Assembly: GCA_002682825.1 (NCBI GenBank)
Contig: NOKP01000047.1
Location: 62,001-126,000, forward strand
Reading direction: 5' to 3'
DNA from: Neonectria sp. B-13
Taxonomy: Eukaryota; Ascomycota; Sordariomycetes; Hypocreales; Nectriaceae
DNA: 64,000 bases
Each line of letters begins with the position of its first letter. Within the stretch, counting starts at the first letter, position 1. Under the pieces are notes generated by a model. The model was given only the letters and a program-made list of their open reading frames with translations, was not told where the DNA came from and searched no databases. Both the position numbers and the translations under genes were made by a program. Shown here piece after piece: positions 22,501-35,236 of this stretch.

Positions 22501-23272
22501 GCAACACCGAGGCCTCATACGAGACGCAGTACGGCATCATCAAGCGTCCGACTCATTACAACACTTCGTAAGTCTCGTTCTGCATCTTCGTTTACCCCTC
22601 TCTCAGTACCGGTGCTTCTTCTTTGCGGGACATGGCTAACATTGGAACGTGTAAAGGTGGGACATGGCCAAGTTTGAGGTCTGCTGCCATAAGTTCGCCG
22701 ACCTCTCCGAGCATAACTACGGCGTTTCTATCATCAACGATAGCAAGTACGGCTTCGCGACGGTGGGCAATGTCATGAGGCTCTCGCTGCTAAGGTCTCC
22801 CAAGGCGCCCGATGGCAACGCGGACATGGGCCGCCACCACATCCGCTGGGCCATAATGCCGCACCGTGGGGGGCTCGGCGCCCAGACGGTCCGGGCTGCA
22901 TTCAACTTCAACAACCCTCTCCGGCTCGTGGCGGCACCGAATGGCGCGCTGGCCGCCTTGTCCAAGTCCCCCATCGCGCTCACGGGCGATGACAACCTCG
23001 TCCTGGACTGGGTCAAGCGCGGCGAGGACGATGAGGACGTGTCGCGGGACCATCTCCCCAAGCGGAAGGGGAGGAGCATCATCGTGCGAGTTTACGACTC
23101 TTTGGGCGGCATGGCAAGGGGAACGATTGAGACGGCGTACGCGGTTGAAAAAGTGTTCAAGACCAACATTCTTGAAGACGACCTGGAGGAGATTTCGATC
23201 CAAGGGAGCACTTTTGAGGTGACCCTGGACCCGTTTGAAGTCGCAACCTATCGCCTGGTGTTGAAGGATTAA
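19512..23272 (+). CDS. ams1: Alpha-mannosidase, GH38 (Ams1 class IIC)
   Basis: Glycoside hydrolase that trims free mannose oligosaccharides in the cytosol and vacuole. Seven exons, 19512-19690, 19780-20668, 20724-21052, 21115-21253, 21338-21760, 21831-22567 and 22657-23272, give 1103 aa, close to yeast Ams1. All six introns (55-89 bp) keep frame. The N-terminal [13 protein letters not shown] and NHGEYSSP segments are typical. The zinc-binding [10 protein letters not shown] is near residue 312, and the nucleophile aspartate is in SWLPDTFG near 426. [10 protein letters not shown] and [10 protein letters not shown] mark the rest of the catalytic and helical middle region, and FNWVALDGSQ joins exons 3 and 4. 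Intron 2 ends at the TATAG acceptor rather than the earlier CAG, because only that gives the conserved FKWLKEMYP. The frame is open 23 codons upstream of the chosen start. No signal peptide is seen, as expected of Ams1. Confidence 0.92.
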
Positions 23273-24131
23273 CGAAAGATTCAGCTATTGTTACACATGA
23301 TCGCATATATTAAATGACTGAATGTAGGAGACATCATTTGTTAAAGTTTAAGATTTACTAGCTTACGAAAGGTTGCTTGACGTCCCCATCTTAATGTTGC
23401 TCCGCTTTATCTATAATTAGGAGAACCCCAACCGGGTAAAATGCCGTTGAATCAAAGAACTACCAGCATCAAGAACAGGTTTGCCTACAAAGGCTGCCGA
23501 TTGGTTGAGGGAAATGACGTATCAGATCATGTTGATCTACGTGGTAGACAAACTTCCCTACACTACGATGCTCTTAGGACGCGATACTCTCATATCCCAT
23601 GGAAGGAGTATGTTCGGGGCTTGGTCTGAGAATCTTTACCATCAGGGGTCGCCGAATTACCCATCTGTCAGTGTTTCAAGCTTAGCCTACCGCGTTGCGC
23701 CCAAGGATAGCCACTGACTTGATGCTGCTATCGACGAGTCTGGCTAAGAGGCCGCGAAAGGCCGAGGCAGTAGCGTAGAACGTAAACAGGGCTAGAATAA
23801 GGAAAGTAAACCTGGAAGGAGTGACGAGAACAAGTACGTGGGATTCTTCAAGGGGTTGCCTCAATTTTGATTTCGGGTGATCAAGATTCAACGAAAGCCC
23901 CCAAGGCCCGAGACCAGCTGAGGCAGGTTTCTAAGTACGTGAAGAATAGAAGTAGATATTTGTACACATTGTTTTGTTTTTAGCTGAACTCAGTCGACCG
24001 ATTTGACTTTGTTCTTCTTGGTCATTGCAGTTGACCTTTTCAGACGCCTGGCCTGGTTTCGAGAAGTATTAACGAGAGTACGAGTCCCATCCGGCCCTCG
24101 AATCCAACAAATCCAATAACGGAACAATTAC
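23273..24131. other. Convergent intergenic spacer
   Basis: About 860 bases between the alpha-mannosidase and the small Cys-rich gene. Only short frames without family features are present. Confidence 0.55.
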
Positions 24132-24635
24132 TCAAACCTGCAGAGCACCAAAAACAGTAGCAGAAAGAAGCAACGCCCCGATGGTAAGACCCAGCGTGCT
24201 GACGCTAGACTGTGGCATCATGCGCGGTGCAGCGCCCTCGGACGCAGTGGCACTCGACTTCTCGTCATCTTTGTCCTTGCTCTCGCTAGCACTCCCAGTC
24301 GAAATAACGCTCGCTGACGCGCTCGCGGGGATCTTAATTTTTCCGGTTGCCGTGGCCGTAGCCGAGTCGTTGCCCTTGCAGAAAACATCCTCCCATGCTG
24401 CGCCCTTGCCGTACAGACAGTCGGAAAGATCGGCGACACTCTGGTCAACGGCGAGGCAGTAGAGGCCGCAGTCGTTGTAGTAGCTAACGACGTCGGCGTC
24501 CTTGCAGCATGACAGCATTAGCTTGGTGTGGTTGCCGCCATATGGCATGGCACAGACGGCATCTCGGATCGGCGTGTCGTAGAGGTTGCTGCACGCGGTG
24601 GAAGAGGCGGCGACGGAATTGGTGGTTTTGGACAT
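24132..24635 (-). CDS. Small cysteine-rich surface protein (hypothetical family)
   Basis: A 167-aa single-exon protein of a family widespread in filamentous ascomycetes but without known function. The first 90 residues carry eight cysteines, including a CC pair, in the order C, C, CC, CGLYC, C, C; the segment DCGLYCLAVDQSV is the most typical part. It is followed by an Ala/Ser/Thr-rich linker with an acidic KDKDDE patch and a C-terminal hydrophobic stretch of about 20 residues (STLGLTIGALLLSATVFG), which suggests a membrane or GPI-type anchor. No strong N-terminal signal is visible from the chosen start MSKTTNSV. The frame is open upstream to 24692, but that extension is not hydrophobic enough to settle the start. 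A splice donor-like GTTTGA overlaps the last codon, so a further small exon cannot be excluded. Confidence 0.72.
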   Translation of the reverse strand: MSKTTNSVAASSTACSNLYDTPIRDAVCAMPYGGNHTKLMLSCCKDADVVSYYNDCGLYCLAVDQSVADLSDCLYGKGAAWEDVFCKGNDSATATATGKIKIPASASASVISTGSASESKDKDDEKSSATASEGAAPRMMPQSSVSTLGLTIGALLLSATVFGALQV

Positions 24636-25577
24636 GTTGGCGGTTGATTTTGATTTGAACCGTGGAAGGCTGAATGAGTGAAATAATAACAAGTGAACTG
24701 GTAGAAGCGAGTGAGTTGATTAGGAAGCTGTGACAGGAAGGGTTCTCTCGTAGATATTAAGTAAAATAGCTTGGCTCCGTTTAAGGGAGGCTTCGAGTTC
24801 ACGGAACTGAGCTCAACAACATCGCCATTCGCATCACCTGCATTCTCGTATAGCTCCACCCAAGCGGAATTCCACTCCGTAGAATATCACTTCCTAAATA
24901 AAGAACGCCAAGGTGATATGGGAAGGCGAGTTGTCTCTGGTGCCCAAGCTCATCGAGGCCAGCTTCAGTTGCCTGGGCCTGTGATCAGAGCAATCAAGCA
25001 AGGTTCCAAGCAGAATTCCACCCACTAATGACCCCTGGGCTTTGAGGAATTCACCCAGGCCCTGGTCACTCCTGGTTTAGTGGTTATCTTTTAGTGGTAG
25101 AAAGGAACGAAGGACGACGAGATGAGGCTGCTGCTGGGGGCGGGACGGATCCCGCGCGTTGCGCAAGGCCGCCAAGACAACTTCGCATTGTAACTAGTCC
25201 ATGTTTTTCGGTCGAACTGGTGCGAGCACAAGCGCCTTTTTCCCCACCGCCACATGGATAGAAAGGACTAGCGAAGGGGCAGGGAATCAAATCATGAGCT
25301 GTGTGGTTCTCCAGTCCGGCCATGTCTCAGATGTGAGACTAACGTCGTCGAGTTGATGCCGGCTATTTTAAGATGCCGAGGTGTTTTTTTCTCGAGATGG
25401 TGGGTTGAGCTACCAGGCTCAGCAGGCTCGGACTAACGTCAGCCACCAAGACCGACGTTGACACCATATTCACTGCCGCAATTGCGAGCACCGCCATTTA
25501 GCAGTACCCCCGAGGCTTCCGGTGGCGATTTCGATGGCTAAGCCGCTGACAGTTCTTCGGGCAAAGTCATTTTTGTG
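24636..25577. other. Intergenic spacer
   Basis: About 940 bases between the small Cys-rich gene and the BTB gene, both on the minus strand. No supported gene or repeat is seen. Confidence 0.55.
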
Positions 25578-26606
25578 TCAAGTTTGTTTATTCATGTGCT
25601 GCCGATGTACACTGCTGACAGGATCCGCTATGTCGCTCATAATCTGCCCAATCTTGTCCAATATCTCAGGGCCGGGGTTGCATGCTTCGTAGTCAACGTC
25701 GACCTCTCCTGTGTCGGGGCCGATGTCATAGAAGACCAGATTGGCAATTTTCGTCCGTAGATCAGCGATGCTCTCTTCAATATCATGCGCGTCCGGTAGA
25801 GGCCACAGTCCCGCGCCCATCAGGCAGAACATCAGTGAGCCCAGTACTATTGACTCGCATCTTCGAGATTCCACCCATCTCGCATGGCGAAACCAACTGG
25901 GCTTCTCTTCGACCACAATCAAGCTCTTCACAGCATCGTCGACTGCACCTAGTAACTCTCGGATGGTCTGAATCCGTATCGCACGTATTCGTTCTGGAGA
26001 CATTTAGCTTTCGTCCCCCGTTAGGCGGTCCAAAGTAATTGACCACATACCAACTATGTCTGGCGGCATTTCCATGCCACTTTCCTTGGGAATATCAGCC
26101 AGTTCAGATTTCTCGGAATGCATCAGAATGTAGTGTGCAGTTTCTGAAAACCCGCCCGTACAACGAAGCTCCCAGCAGATCCAAAGTGTCTTCCACTGCG
26201 ACGCTCTGTCGACGTTCGCCGGGTGGTTGAGAGACGAGATCCAAGAACCAGCCCAAGGAGCTAATATTCCCGTGGCGTTATGATAGTTGGTTAAGTTGAT
26301 AAGCCCGTGCAGCGTTTTGACGGTAGTGGCTCTCGGGACTCGATCGAAGTGCCCGTGTATGATGCTTAAGAATGTTGAAAAAGACACGGGGTCGTCGTCG
26401 GGTAGATTCACGTGCCACTCTCCCGCTCTATCCTTGTGATTCAACGGTTCAGCAGAGTCGCCGTAGAGCATACGGCTGAAGATGGGCGACGATCGAGCCA
26501 ACGTACGAGAGCAACACTGGAAGGTTATCGCGGGTACGCCGTCGGTTATTCCGACACGAAGCTCGATGTCCGAATGTCTATCCAAGTTGACGATCTGGGA
26601 AGACAT
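25578..26606 (-). CDS. BTB/POZ-domain protein (fungal family)
   Basis: Two exons, 26051-26606 and 25578-25993, with a 57-bp intron, give 323 aa. Residues 1-120 resemble a fungal BTB/POZ fold: HSDIELRVG, then a C-rich strand, LARSSPIFSRMLYG, WHVNLPDDDP and the helix ending NYHNATGILAPW. BTB domains mediate dimerisation and often recruit cullin-3. The C-terminal half has the conserved pattern of this fungal group (IRAIRIQTIRELL, then a paired-Cys-poor helix region, GLWPLPDAHDIEESI). No other domain is visible, so a specific partner cannot be named. The start MSSQIVNLDRH is chosen because the domain begins directly after it; 39 extra in-frame codons exist upstream. The family is highly expanded in many filamentous fungi, so presence here says little about pathway. 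Confidence 0.78.
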
Positions 26607-27740
26607 CCCGTGTGGGTAAATGGTCAGCAAATAGAATGGGGATTGGCTTCGATGGGAGCGAGAATGGAAAGCGAGATTAACGGAGCGATCAGTTCGAGGG
26701 TGCTGTTGCATTTTTGCCTGCAATTTTGTTCATCCTGACTCGATGTATTACTAATAAAAGAACCAAGGGTCCAAAAGATCGGGCGTCCCCAGAGAGCATT
26801 AAGGTTAAGAGGGAGGCAGCCTCGCGCCGTCACGCATGCCGAAGTGAAGCTTGTCACCAGCTCGAGCCTCGTTTGTAAACCTGTCATGAAGGTCACTAGC
26901 GAAGCCTCCCCCGCCTATCAACACCAAGTGTTCCTGCAGAGCTAGGCGCGTTAGCCTGCTTCGAAAATAAACAGTCAGTGGCTCCATGTGTCATGACCGA
27001 ATCCAAGACTGAAGCTATGGGCTCATGCCAGAGCCAGGATTGTTCCCCAGCCCTAGTCACGCAATTCAGCCCTGTGCCCAAACAAGACCCGGACTCGGAT
27101 AAAATGCGAGTGCCTGGCGATACCCATAAATTACCCATAAAACCCGTCCATGGTACAGGCTGGCGACATGGCTTTCTAAAAATAAGTTGGCTGAGCTAAC
27201 TCGTGAAAGGGCCAACGCTGTACCTTTGAGTGGAGCTAATACGAACATTCAACCCCAAGATCATCGAGATGCGGCAATGTGAGACGTCCGTCCCCGATTC
27301 TCGCCCTCATGTAATCATGCAGCCCAGGCAAGTTGCCTGTGTGCGGAACCCGAGGGTGCCGTGAAAAGGGGATCATCGAAAACATTTTCCTGGATGCCAA
27401 AATTCACCGTCCTTCCTCCGTCTCCTCATCCATCTGCATCTTCTGGCTCTGTCAGGAAGGATTCTTTGCCTCCCGAAACATCCGCTCTTTTCGCGGACGC
27501 CAACCTCGTATTCCCGTCCTGTTGCCAGTGGCGTTGTCTGTCCATACGAAGTACACGTCAACGCGCATCTGTGACCTGGCATTTCTTGATTTTTTTGTTT
27601 GTGTCGTTTCACAAATTGCATGCTCGATACGTCATACCCATACCCACCCCGAACGTCCCGGCACCCGAGGGGACCATTCTCTCCGACTTTATTCCAACAT
27701 CTTCTCTGCTCGCAAGTCTCACAGTGGGAAAAAAGTCGAA
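26607..27740. other. Divergent intergenic region, chitin synthase promoter
   Basis: About 1.1 kb between the BTB gene and the chitin synthase start. A short minus-strand frame (26805-26987, containing LVLIGGGGFASDLHDRF) has no partner exon and no recognisable family. CT-rich stretches near 27400-27500 fit a fungal promoter. Confidence 0.5.
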
Positions 27741-30581
27741 ATGGCTTTCAACGATAATGACCACCCAGAGTATCCGAGGGGCCATCAGTTGCAGGACCTG
27801 CCTCCCGGCGGCTTCAACGTAAGTACACCGATGACGACACACCACCCATCGCTCTAACGGTTCCACAGTACCCAGTGTCCCCCCAGGAACAAGCCGTCGA
27901 AGATGGTCGGCACTTGCTGAACGATCCACGCGGTCCTGGGTACGACCGCCTGGCTGTCCAAAGCCCTCCCGGCTCTCCCATCTCGACGTACAGTCTTTCC
28001 GAGACGTATGCCCCCGGAGCACCCCAACTGCTTGCGCCGGACGCCGTCCGGCCCGCCCCCGGCGCTGGCGGCGACTTCGGTCCGTATGACCACACCGACA
28101 GCTTCACTCGCGGCCGGCCCGACTCGGCGTTCCACGACCTCGAAGACAGCTGGCTCCGACGACAGCAACAAGACACTACGACAACGACGACCGAGGGCGG
28201 TCTCAGACGCCGTCCCACCCGCAAGGTCAAGCTCGTGCACGGCTCCGTTCTCAGCATCGACTATCCCGTCCCCAGCGCCGTCAAAAATGCCGTGCAAGCC
28301 AAGTATGCCAAGTCAGACGAAAACAGGGAGGAGTTCATGAAGATGCGCTACACGGCTGCTACGTGTGACCCGAATGACTTCACCCTGAAGAACGGGTACG
28401 ATTTGCGCCCGCGCATGTACAACCGGCACACCGAGCTGCTCATCGCCATCACCTATTACAACGAGGACAAGGTCCTTCTGGCACGTACGCTCCATGGCAC
28501 CATGCAAAACATTCGCGACATCGTCAACCTCAAGAAGTCTACCTTTTGGAACAAGGGTGGGCCAGCTTGGCAGAAGATTGTCGTTTGCCTCGTCTTTGAT
28601 GGTATCGACAAGGTCGATAAGAATGTGTTCGACGTTCTTGCAACCATCGGTATCTATCAGGACGGCGTCATCAAGAAGGACGTTGATGGAAAGGAAACAG
28701 TTGCTCACATCTTCGAGTATACCAGCCAGATCTCCGTCACTCCCAACCAACAACTGGTGCGGCCCACCGACGACAGCCCGCAGAACCTTCCCCCCGTCCA
28801 ATTCATCTTCTGCTTGAAGCAGAAGAATACAAAGAAGATCAACTCTCATCGCTGGTTGTTCAACGCCTTCGGTCGCATCCTGAATCCTGAAGTTACGATC
28901 CTGATCGACGCCGGCACTAAGCCTGGTCCTCGAGCTCTGCTGGCTCTTTGGGAAGGCTTCTACAACGACAAGAACCTTGGCGGCGCTTGTGGAGAGATCC
29001 ATGCTATGTTAGGCAAGGGAGGCAGAAAGCTCCTCAACCCCCTTGTCGCCATTCAGAACTTTGAGTACAAGATCTCAAACGTCTTGGATAAACCCCTCGA
29101 AAGTGCATTTGGCTATGTCAGTGTCCTGCCGGGTGCCTTTTCCGCGTACCGGTTCAGAGCCATTATGGGCCGCCCGTTGGAGCAGTACTTTCACGGCGAC
29201 CATACGCTCTCGAAACTCCTGGGCAAGAAGGGTATTGACGGCATGAACATCTTCAAGAAGAACATGTTCCTGGCAGAAGACCGCATTCTCTGCTTCGAGC
29301 TCGTAGCCAAGGCTGGTCAGAAGTGGCATTTAACCTACATCAAATCCGCAAAGGGCGAAACCGACGTGCCTGAAGGCGCCGCGGAATTCATCGGCCAACG
29401 CCGAAGATGGCTGAACGGCTCCTTTGCGGCGTCTCTCTATTCGCTGATGCACTTCGGCCGACTCTACGGGTCGGGCCATAACATCATTCGAATGTTCTTC
29501 TTGCACGTCCAGCTCGTCTACAATTTTCTGAACCTTGTTTTCACTTGGTTTTCCCTGGCTTCTTACTACCTGACTACGTTCATCATTATGGATCTCGTTG
29601 GGAATCCGAATGTTGCGTCCGGATATCATGGTTGGCCATTTGGCGATCTCGCGTCACCCATTGTGAACACGTTGATCAAATACATCTACGTAACGTTCTT
29701 GATTCTACAGTTCATTTTGGCCCTGGGCAATCGACCGAAAGGCTCTCAGTACACCTACATCGCATCTTTCTTGGCGTTTGGCATGATTCAGGCTTATATC
29801 CTTGTTCTGACCGCCTATTTGGTTGTCCGGGCTTTCAGCACCCCGATCGAGGATCAGATTTCTTTTGCCTCCAGTCAAGCATTCGTGGATAGTTTCTTCG
29901 GCGGTGGCAGCGGTGCAGCAGGCGTCATCATCATTGCTCTCATCACGATCTACGGCCTCAACTACCTCGCGTCGTTCCTCTATCTCGACCCTTGGCACAT
30001 GTTCCACTCATTCCCTTATTACATGCTTCTTATGTCGACTTACATCAACATCCTGATGGTCTACGCCTTCAACAACTGGCACGACGTCTCGTGGGGAACT
30101 AAGGGGTCCGACAAAGCCGAGGCTCTTCCCTCTGCGCACGTTACCAAAGGCGATAAAAACGAGGCTGTTGTGGAAGAAGTCGAGAAAGAACAAGTGGATA
30201 TTGACAGTCAATTTGAGAAGACTGTGTGGAGAGCGCTTGCTCCCTTTGAGGAAGATGACGGAGTCGAAAAGAAGGATACCGAAGACTCCTACAAGTCTTT
30301 CCGCACAGGTCTGGTGTTTTCATGGCTCATCTCCAATATCATACTTGTCATCGGCATAACAAGTGATGATTTTATTACCCTCGGCGTTCCAGTAAGTACT
30401 ACTAAAGTCGACGAGAACCAACAGTGCACTAACAAGTTTTCAGGCGGCGGCTAAAAGCCGAACTCCATGGTATTTCAAAGTGTTGCTGTACTCAACCGCT
30501 GCACTTTCGATCATCCGATTCATCGGTTTCCTTTATTACTTGGGCAGGACCGGTATTATGTGCTGCTTCTCGCGAAGATAA
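27741..30581 (+). CDS. Chitin synthase, division 1 (class III-like)
   Basis: Membrane glycosyltransferase (GT2) making chitin from UDP-GlcNAc at growing tips and septa. Exons 27741-27818, 27869-30391 and 30444-30581 give 912 aa; introns are 50 and 52 bp. A disordered Pro/Gly-rich N-terminus of about 160 residues precedes the chitin synthase N-domain. Catalytic motifs are in order: [42 protein letters not shown] near residue 495 and QRRRWLNGS near 536. About seven membrane helices fill residues 560-910. [20 protein letters not shown] and the segment around [18 protein letters not shown] are typical of class III enzymes, but class I cannot be excluded by eye. The last exon supplies the final helix and a CC-containing end. 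The splice after TLGVP is in phase 0 and restores the family tail. Confidence 0.93.
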
Positions 30582-32461
30582 GCATGCTATGTATGGATTA
30601 AGGATGGCAGGTATAAAACAGGCGTTGCACATATTTGAGGGCTGAGTTAGATTGTATGGTTGTTTAATATTGGAAGGAGTTATTTCTGCATAGCTAGTCT
30701 TTAATGTCAATTATTCCACTGCCCTAGAACGACCTTGTTACGTGCACGAGTGTCTGTTGTCGACAGCCACGATACTCTTAACGGAGACGCATCAGCTATC
30801 GTCTTACCATTGCAATCGCTTGTAGTGCCCCGGCCTTCTCTCTTGCCGTGGCGGTTTTGTGAAATTTATAAAGCAGAAACCATGTCTCAGGTAGCTCTTG
30901 CCGGTGTGGTTGGTTCCAACATAGAATATAAGAGGAACTCTCATGGCTCAAATGACGGTGACTACAAGCCTAGAAAGCCTGAAGAGCACAATCGAAACCA
31001 AGTCGAAGTGGCAAGCTGCCTAGAACGAGATGACCATAAACATGTCATCACCCAAATTCCATCGCTTAAGTGATTACTCCATTCTCTTGGAATAGCAACA
31101 CCTCCAATCGCGGCGTAACAATACGTCTTCTCGCCCCCGTAAGTTCTCTAGTCGCAACACCGGGAAAGCTTCCCCTTCTCTCATGCCCTTGTTTCTTCAC
31201 TCGGTGTATCTACTAGGACTCCTCCACTCACTGAGGTTACTGGCTCGGTCTGATTTAGTAAGATATGACTGGCCGGGGATACAACTATTCTCTTAGATGA
31301 TTAGTGTGCTTATAAAGGTGAACAGAGTTAAAGTAGATAGTAGGAAGCTAGCCTGTGCTCTAGCTGTCGCATAATCAGTTCCGCGAGGCTCGACTCCGTG
31401 TCACTGAAGCTGATTCTTGCCAACTACTTCATATGCAACCTATTGTGAAAAAGGAGAGGTGGTAATCAAAGAGGTCTTAATCTTGAAGTACGAACAACTT
31501 GTAGAAATAATGAGGATGGGTAGCTGAAGTATAATGCCAACCTTGCGAAGAGTATGGCAAAAGTATTAGCATGATTATTGGAGTGTATTTTTTCTTGAAT
31601 GGACCTACCCTACACCTCACCTCGATTTACTGTGCGCTACACAGTGTTCCCTTGCGATCAAGGCGCTGATTTGAAAACTAACTGAAAAGTCGGTGCAAAA
31701 TCAGTTGGCCACTTTCATGAATGAGGAGGGCCAGGAATTCGCCATGACCTTCAGCTCGACCAAGATCGGGGTTTTCACGGTAATAGTGTCCGCACAGTTC
31801 GTTCTAGTACACTGCGGCCGCGGACAACAACTCGTCAGGGATCCATGACTAGAGTCAGCATCACGCTTAACACACGGCGAAGCATCTAAAGCAATATTAA
31901 CATATCTACGTCTAAGCCACCCCATTCAGGTGACTAGCAAGGACCTTCGAGGGAAGCAGGCATTGGAAGAGGCAGAGAAGCCGGTGGTGACGAGTTTTGC
32001 TGAGCCACATGGGAGAAAGAGATGTGTAGATGTGGGTATCTCCTCGACATGGACAGCGAGACTGACTAGACCTCGGGACTACTGTAGCATAAAGACAATC
32101 ATCGTTCAAGTTGTACCTCCACCTATAATAATGAACCACTACTCCTAGCAATCAAGTCTTCTAAAGGATGGCACATGCTTCCGGGTATTTCATTTGCAAG
32201 TCTCGCAGTTCCAAGTAGCTAAGGCGCGTAGGCGGCCTCGAGAACGACGTCCCAAGTAGAGAGACAAAGTACAGCTGGCGCATGGGACAGTGCTGCCTCG
32301 GCCAGAATACCAACAACGCGGGCGATATTAGGGACACTGGGCACTCAAACACATGTCTTTCACATCAATGTGCAAGTAACGTACGTGTTTATCCATGTTA
32401 GCCATATTGACCAGCGTCCTCGCCTTTTCGTGGTATCGAGGCCTCATTTTGTGTTGGTGGT
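30582..32461. other. Intergenic interval, no supported gene
   Basis: About 1.9 kb between the convergent chitin synthase and GH47 genes. Only short frames occur (for example 30735-31073 plus and 31701-31925 minus), without domain or splice support. No tRNA was recognised. Confidence 0.5.
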
Positions 32462-34395
32462 TCAATTCGTTGTCCCACGCCGCTTCCATCCGGTCTTGAA
32501 TCTGCCCATCTCAAATCGCGGGAAGATGTGCGCCTCAGTGTTGAAAACTATTTCGTGAAGAGGGAGAAAGTCCGATGGTGAGAACAGAAGATACAGATAC
32601 TTGAGCGTCTCGGCCTGCGAAGCACATGTTAGTGGCGTGCTTCGTTGTGAGTGTTGAGCCTTAATTTGGAATTCACTTACCAGCCAAAAGCTCTCCATAT
32701 TGTCCCTTGTGGGTGGCGGGATTGCGTTCACGTCGTTGATAGAGGTGTATCCCCTGCCCTTGCCCAGGTTAGTGTGCTCCTCGAATGCCTTGAAGATCTT
32801 CCACCCCCATTCCCGATACAAGGGATCCTCGGTGATGCGCCACATAATAAGCAGGCTCTCCACCGTCTCAGGACGCTGCAGATTATGCGCGTCGAGAGGT
32901 TTGATGATGAAGTCGTCCTTCCATGCCTTGAGAGAATTCTTGGCAGCCGGCAGCGATCTGTTTCCTGGAGTGGATTGGAGTTGCTCGTCAGCGACATCGA
33001 ACCAGGCAATCTCCGGCGCAAGGCCAGTCTTGGTAACGGCGTACATGCCCCAGCATGTCTTCATGATATCACTAGCTAGATCCATCTGCTGTTCCTTCTC
33101 AGCGCTCCATTCTAGGGACTTCCGTGCCTCGGTGAGCTTGTAACCCATAGTCGCCCCAAGGGCAATGGCGCCGGGTAGGAAGCAGACCAGGTGGTCCATC
33201 TTGGGCGACAATTTGCCACCTATTCCGTATGGCAGCTCGGCGACAATCTTCAAGTTGGAGTGTTTTGTGGTGGTGATGAGATGCTTCTGGATGCCTGCTA
33301 AGGCTTCCTCCCACATCTCGAGATAGATGGGCTCTTGACCGGAAGTCTGTAGGTATTGTTTGATCAGATACTCTGCTGCGAATTAGCAATCTGCCCTTCA
33401 TTGCAGGCGCATTGTCTGTGTGGTCTTCTTACCATAGTACGAATCTCCTCGACTCCCCAACCGAATCTCTTCCGTCGTAAATCTGCCCGTCTCCGGATGC
33501 ACAAAGATAGGTAGCAGGCCACCCTCCCTCTGGTTATCATCAAGAACCTTCATCACCGTTTCAGCTCTCCGCCAGAACGTGTCATTACCGGTCAGGTAGG
33601 ATAGGTACTTCATCTCAAGCTGCACAGTAGCTGCCTCCGCCATAGAAGATGCGCCGCCGTCCGCATGCGACCGCAAGCCAATCTTCATTCCGACATGCAC
33701 GCTGGCATATGGGATTCCGGACCGCGACTCATAGGCGGATAGTAGCCGGTCTCCCAGGTCAACGGCCTTCGTCAGGTACACATGGTCCCTAGAGGAAGAG
33801 ACGCCCGGCAGCTTGCCCGCAAGGTAGTGGGCCGATAGAAGCCCGCCGAGCATGCGGATGGTGGTCTCGAATGTGTTGACATCTTGGTCTTGGTCGTAAG
33901 TCAGACTTCTTTGGAGCCATTTGCGGCAATCAAACAAGGGTTCCGACAAGTTCATGACCATCATAGTGTCGAGGCTGTCAACAATGGTCCAGCCAAGACC
34001 CTTGGAGCTCATCTGGGAGCCCTTTCCTGATACTGGATGGTATCTATCATTGCCTGTGCCGTACGAGTCAGTATTTACCGCAATAATTCGTTTCTGGAAA
34101 CGAATAACTCACCCCAAGCGTAACGCTTGTAGGCATCCCAGCTCGTGACAAACGCGTTCTTTACCTCGTCGCGCCTGAAGTTCCAGTCCACCGCAGGAGC
34201 GCCATAATGACTGATACCAACGGCATTGTCACTGTACCTCACAAAGGAGGTCCAAGCTAGGGTGGAAATGACGCTCAAGGCGGCAAGGGCCGTCTGAAGT
34301 GACCGACCGCTTTTCTGGGAAGAAGCTGGGCGCCGAGGGGATCTTAGTTTTCCATTTGGCGAGGAGGGCCCGCGTCGACGGTGTTGGCCACCCAT
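32462..34395 (-). CDS. GH47 class I alpha-1,2-mannosidase
   Basis: Inverting, calcium-dependent mannosidase that trims Man-alpha-1,2-Man from N-glycans in the ER or Golgi. Exons 34113-34395, 33433-34053, 32681-33372 and 32462-32614 give 582 aa; introns are 59, 60 and 66 bp. A basic N-terminus and one hydrophobic segment at about residues 32-52 indicate a type II signal anchor. GH47 motifs follow in order: VKNAFVTSWDAYKRYAWG, ETTIRMLGGLLSAHYL, GSRGDSYYEYL (across intron 2), LPGAIALGA, GLAPEI, RPETVESLLIMWR, MESFWLAETLKYLYLLFS and the terminal FNTEAHIF, whose threonine (about residue 558) is the family calcium ligand. The enzyme looks complete. It lies near a GH38 mannosidase and a chitin synthase, but these are likely independent housekeeping genes. 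Confidence 0.92.
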
Positions 34396-35236
34396 CTTGA
34401 TTCAATGTCCTCAAGGTAGCACTTGAGAAAGTGATTATCAGACGAAGGGTTTCGCGACAAGAGACACAAGGGCGAGGTTTATAACGGTTTCCAGCCGCAG
34501 AGGATCACATGTTGGTGGAAGAGGGCGGACACGTCTATTTTCGTTAACCGCTCAACCGCCAAGATGCCTTCGGGCAGCGTCAATCACCATGCCAGGATGT
34601 GCGGATCACCTAGTTGAGACCAGGCTCAGTGGGGCGGTTGCTGGGCAGATAGTGAAGGCCCCCCGGCAAATCTGCGCCTGAAATAGCTCGTGTTTCCTCA
34701 ACCAACACAACCAACACAACTAGCCACGAGGGGGTAGTCGGGCTGCCCCCCTCTCTGTTCGAATGGCAGTGCTTCGCCCCATTTTCCTGAGTGTGCGTCC
34801 TCGACCGTTGTGGGCACTCTTGTTCGACCTGAGTTTGCATCTGCATTCCTCTGGTGTCCTTCATGACATAAAGAGCACACTGCTGTCTTCGCCATTCTCC
34901 CTGTATAGCAGCGATGGTTCCCTATACGGGGGAATCCCACTACGGGGTTTCGACGACTTGGATTAAGTTGACAATCGTCTACACGCCTTCTGCAGAATGT
35001 TAGTCTCAATACCGACTCAACGGGCCCAGTCTCGTCGCCTTCGACCTAGGATACGGCTTAGACATCGACCCGAGTATCATCTGCGCGCCTCCTGCGGTGA
35101 CAATGTGGTGGGAGCAAGGTCGCCTCGGAGCGGCGAATGATCAAGGACACACTGTGGTCAGCTTGGGCCCGTTAACCTGCCCCAAGGATTGGACAACTGT
35201 GGTCACGTCCGTACAAGATAAATAAGCACGCTCGCA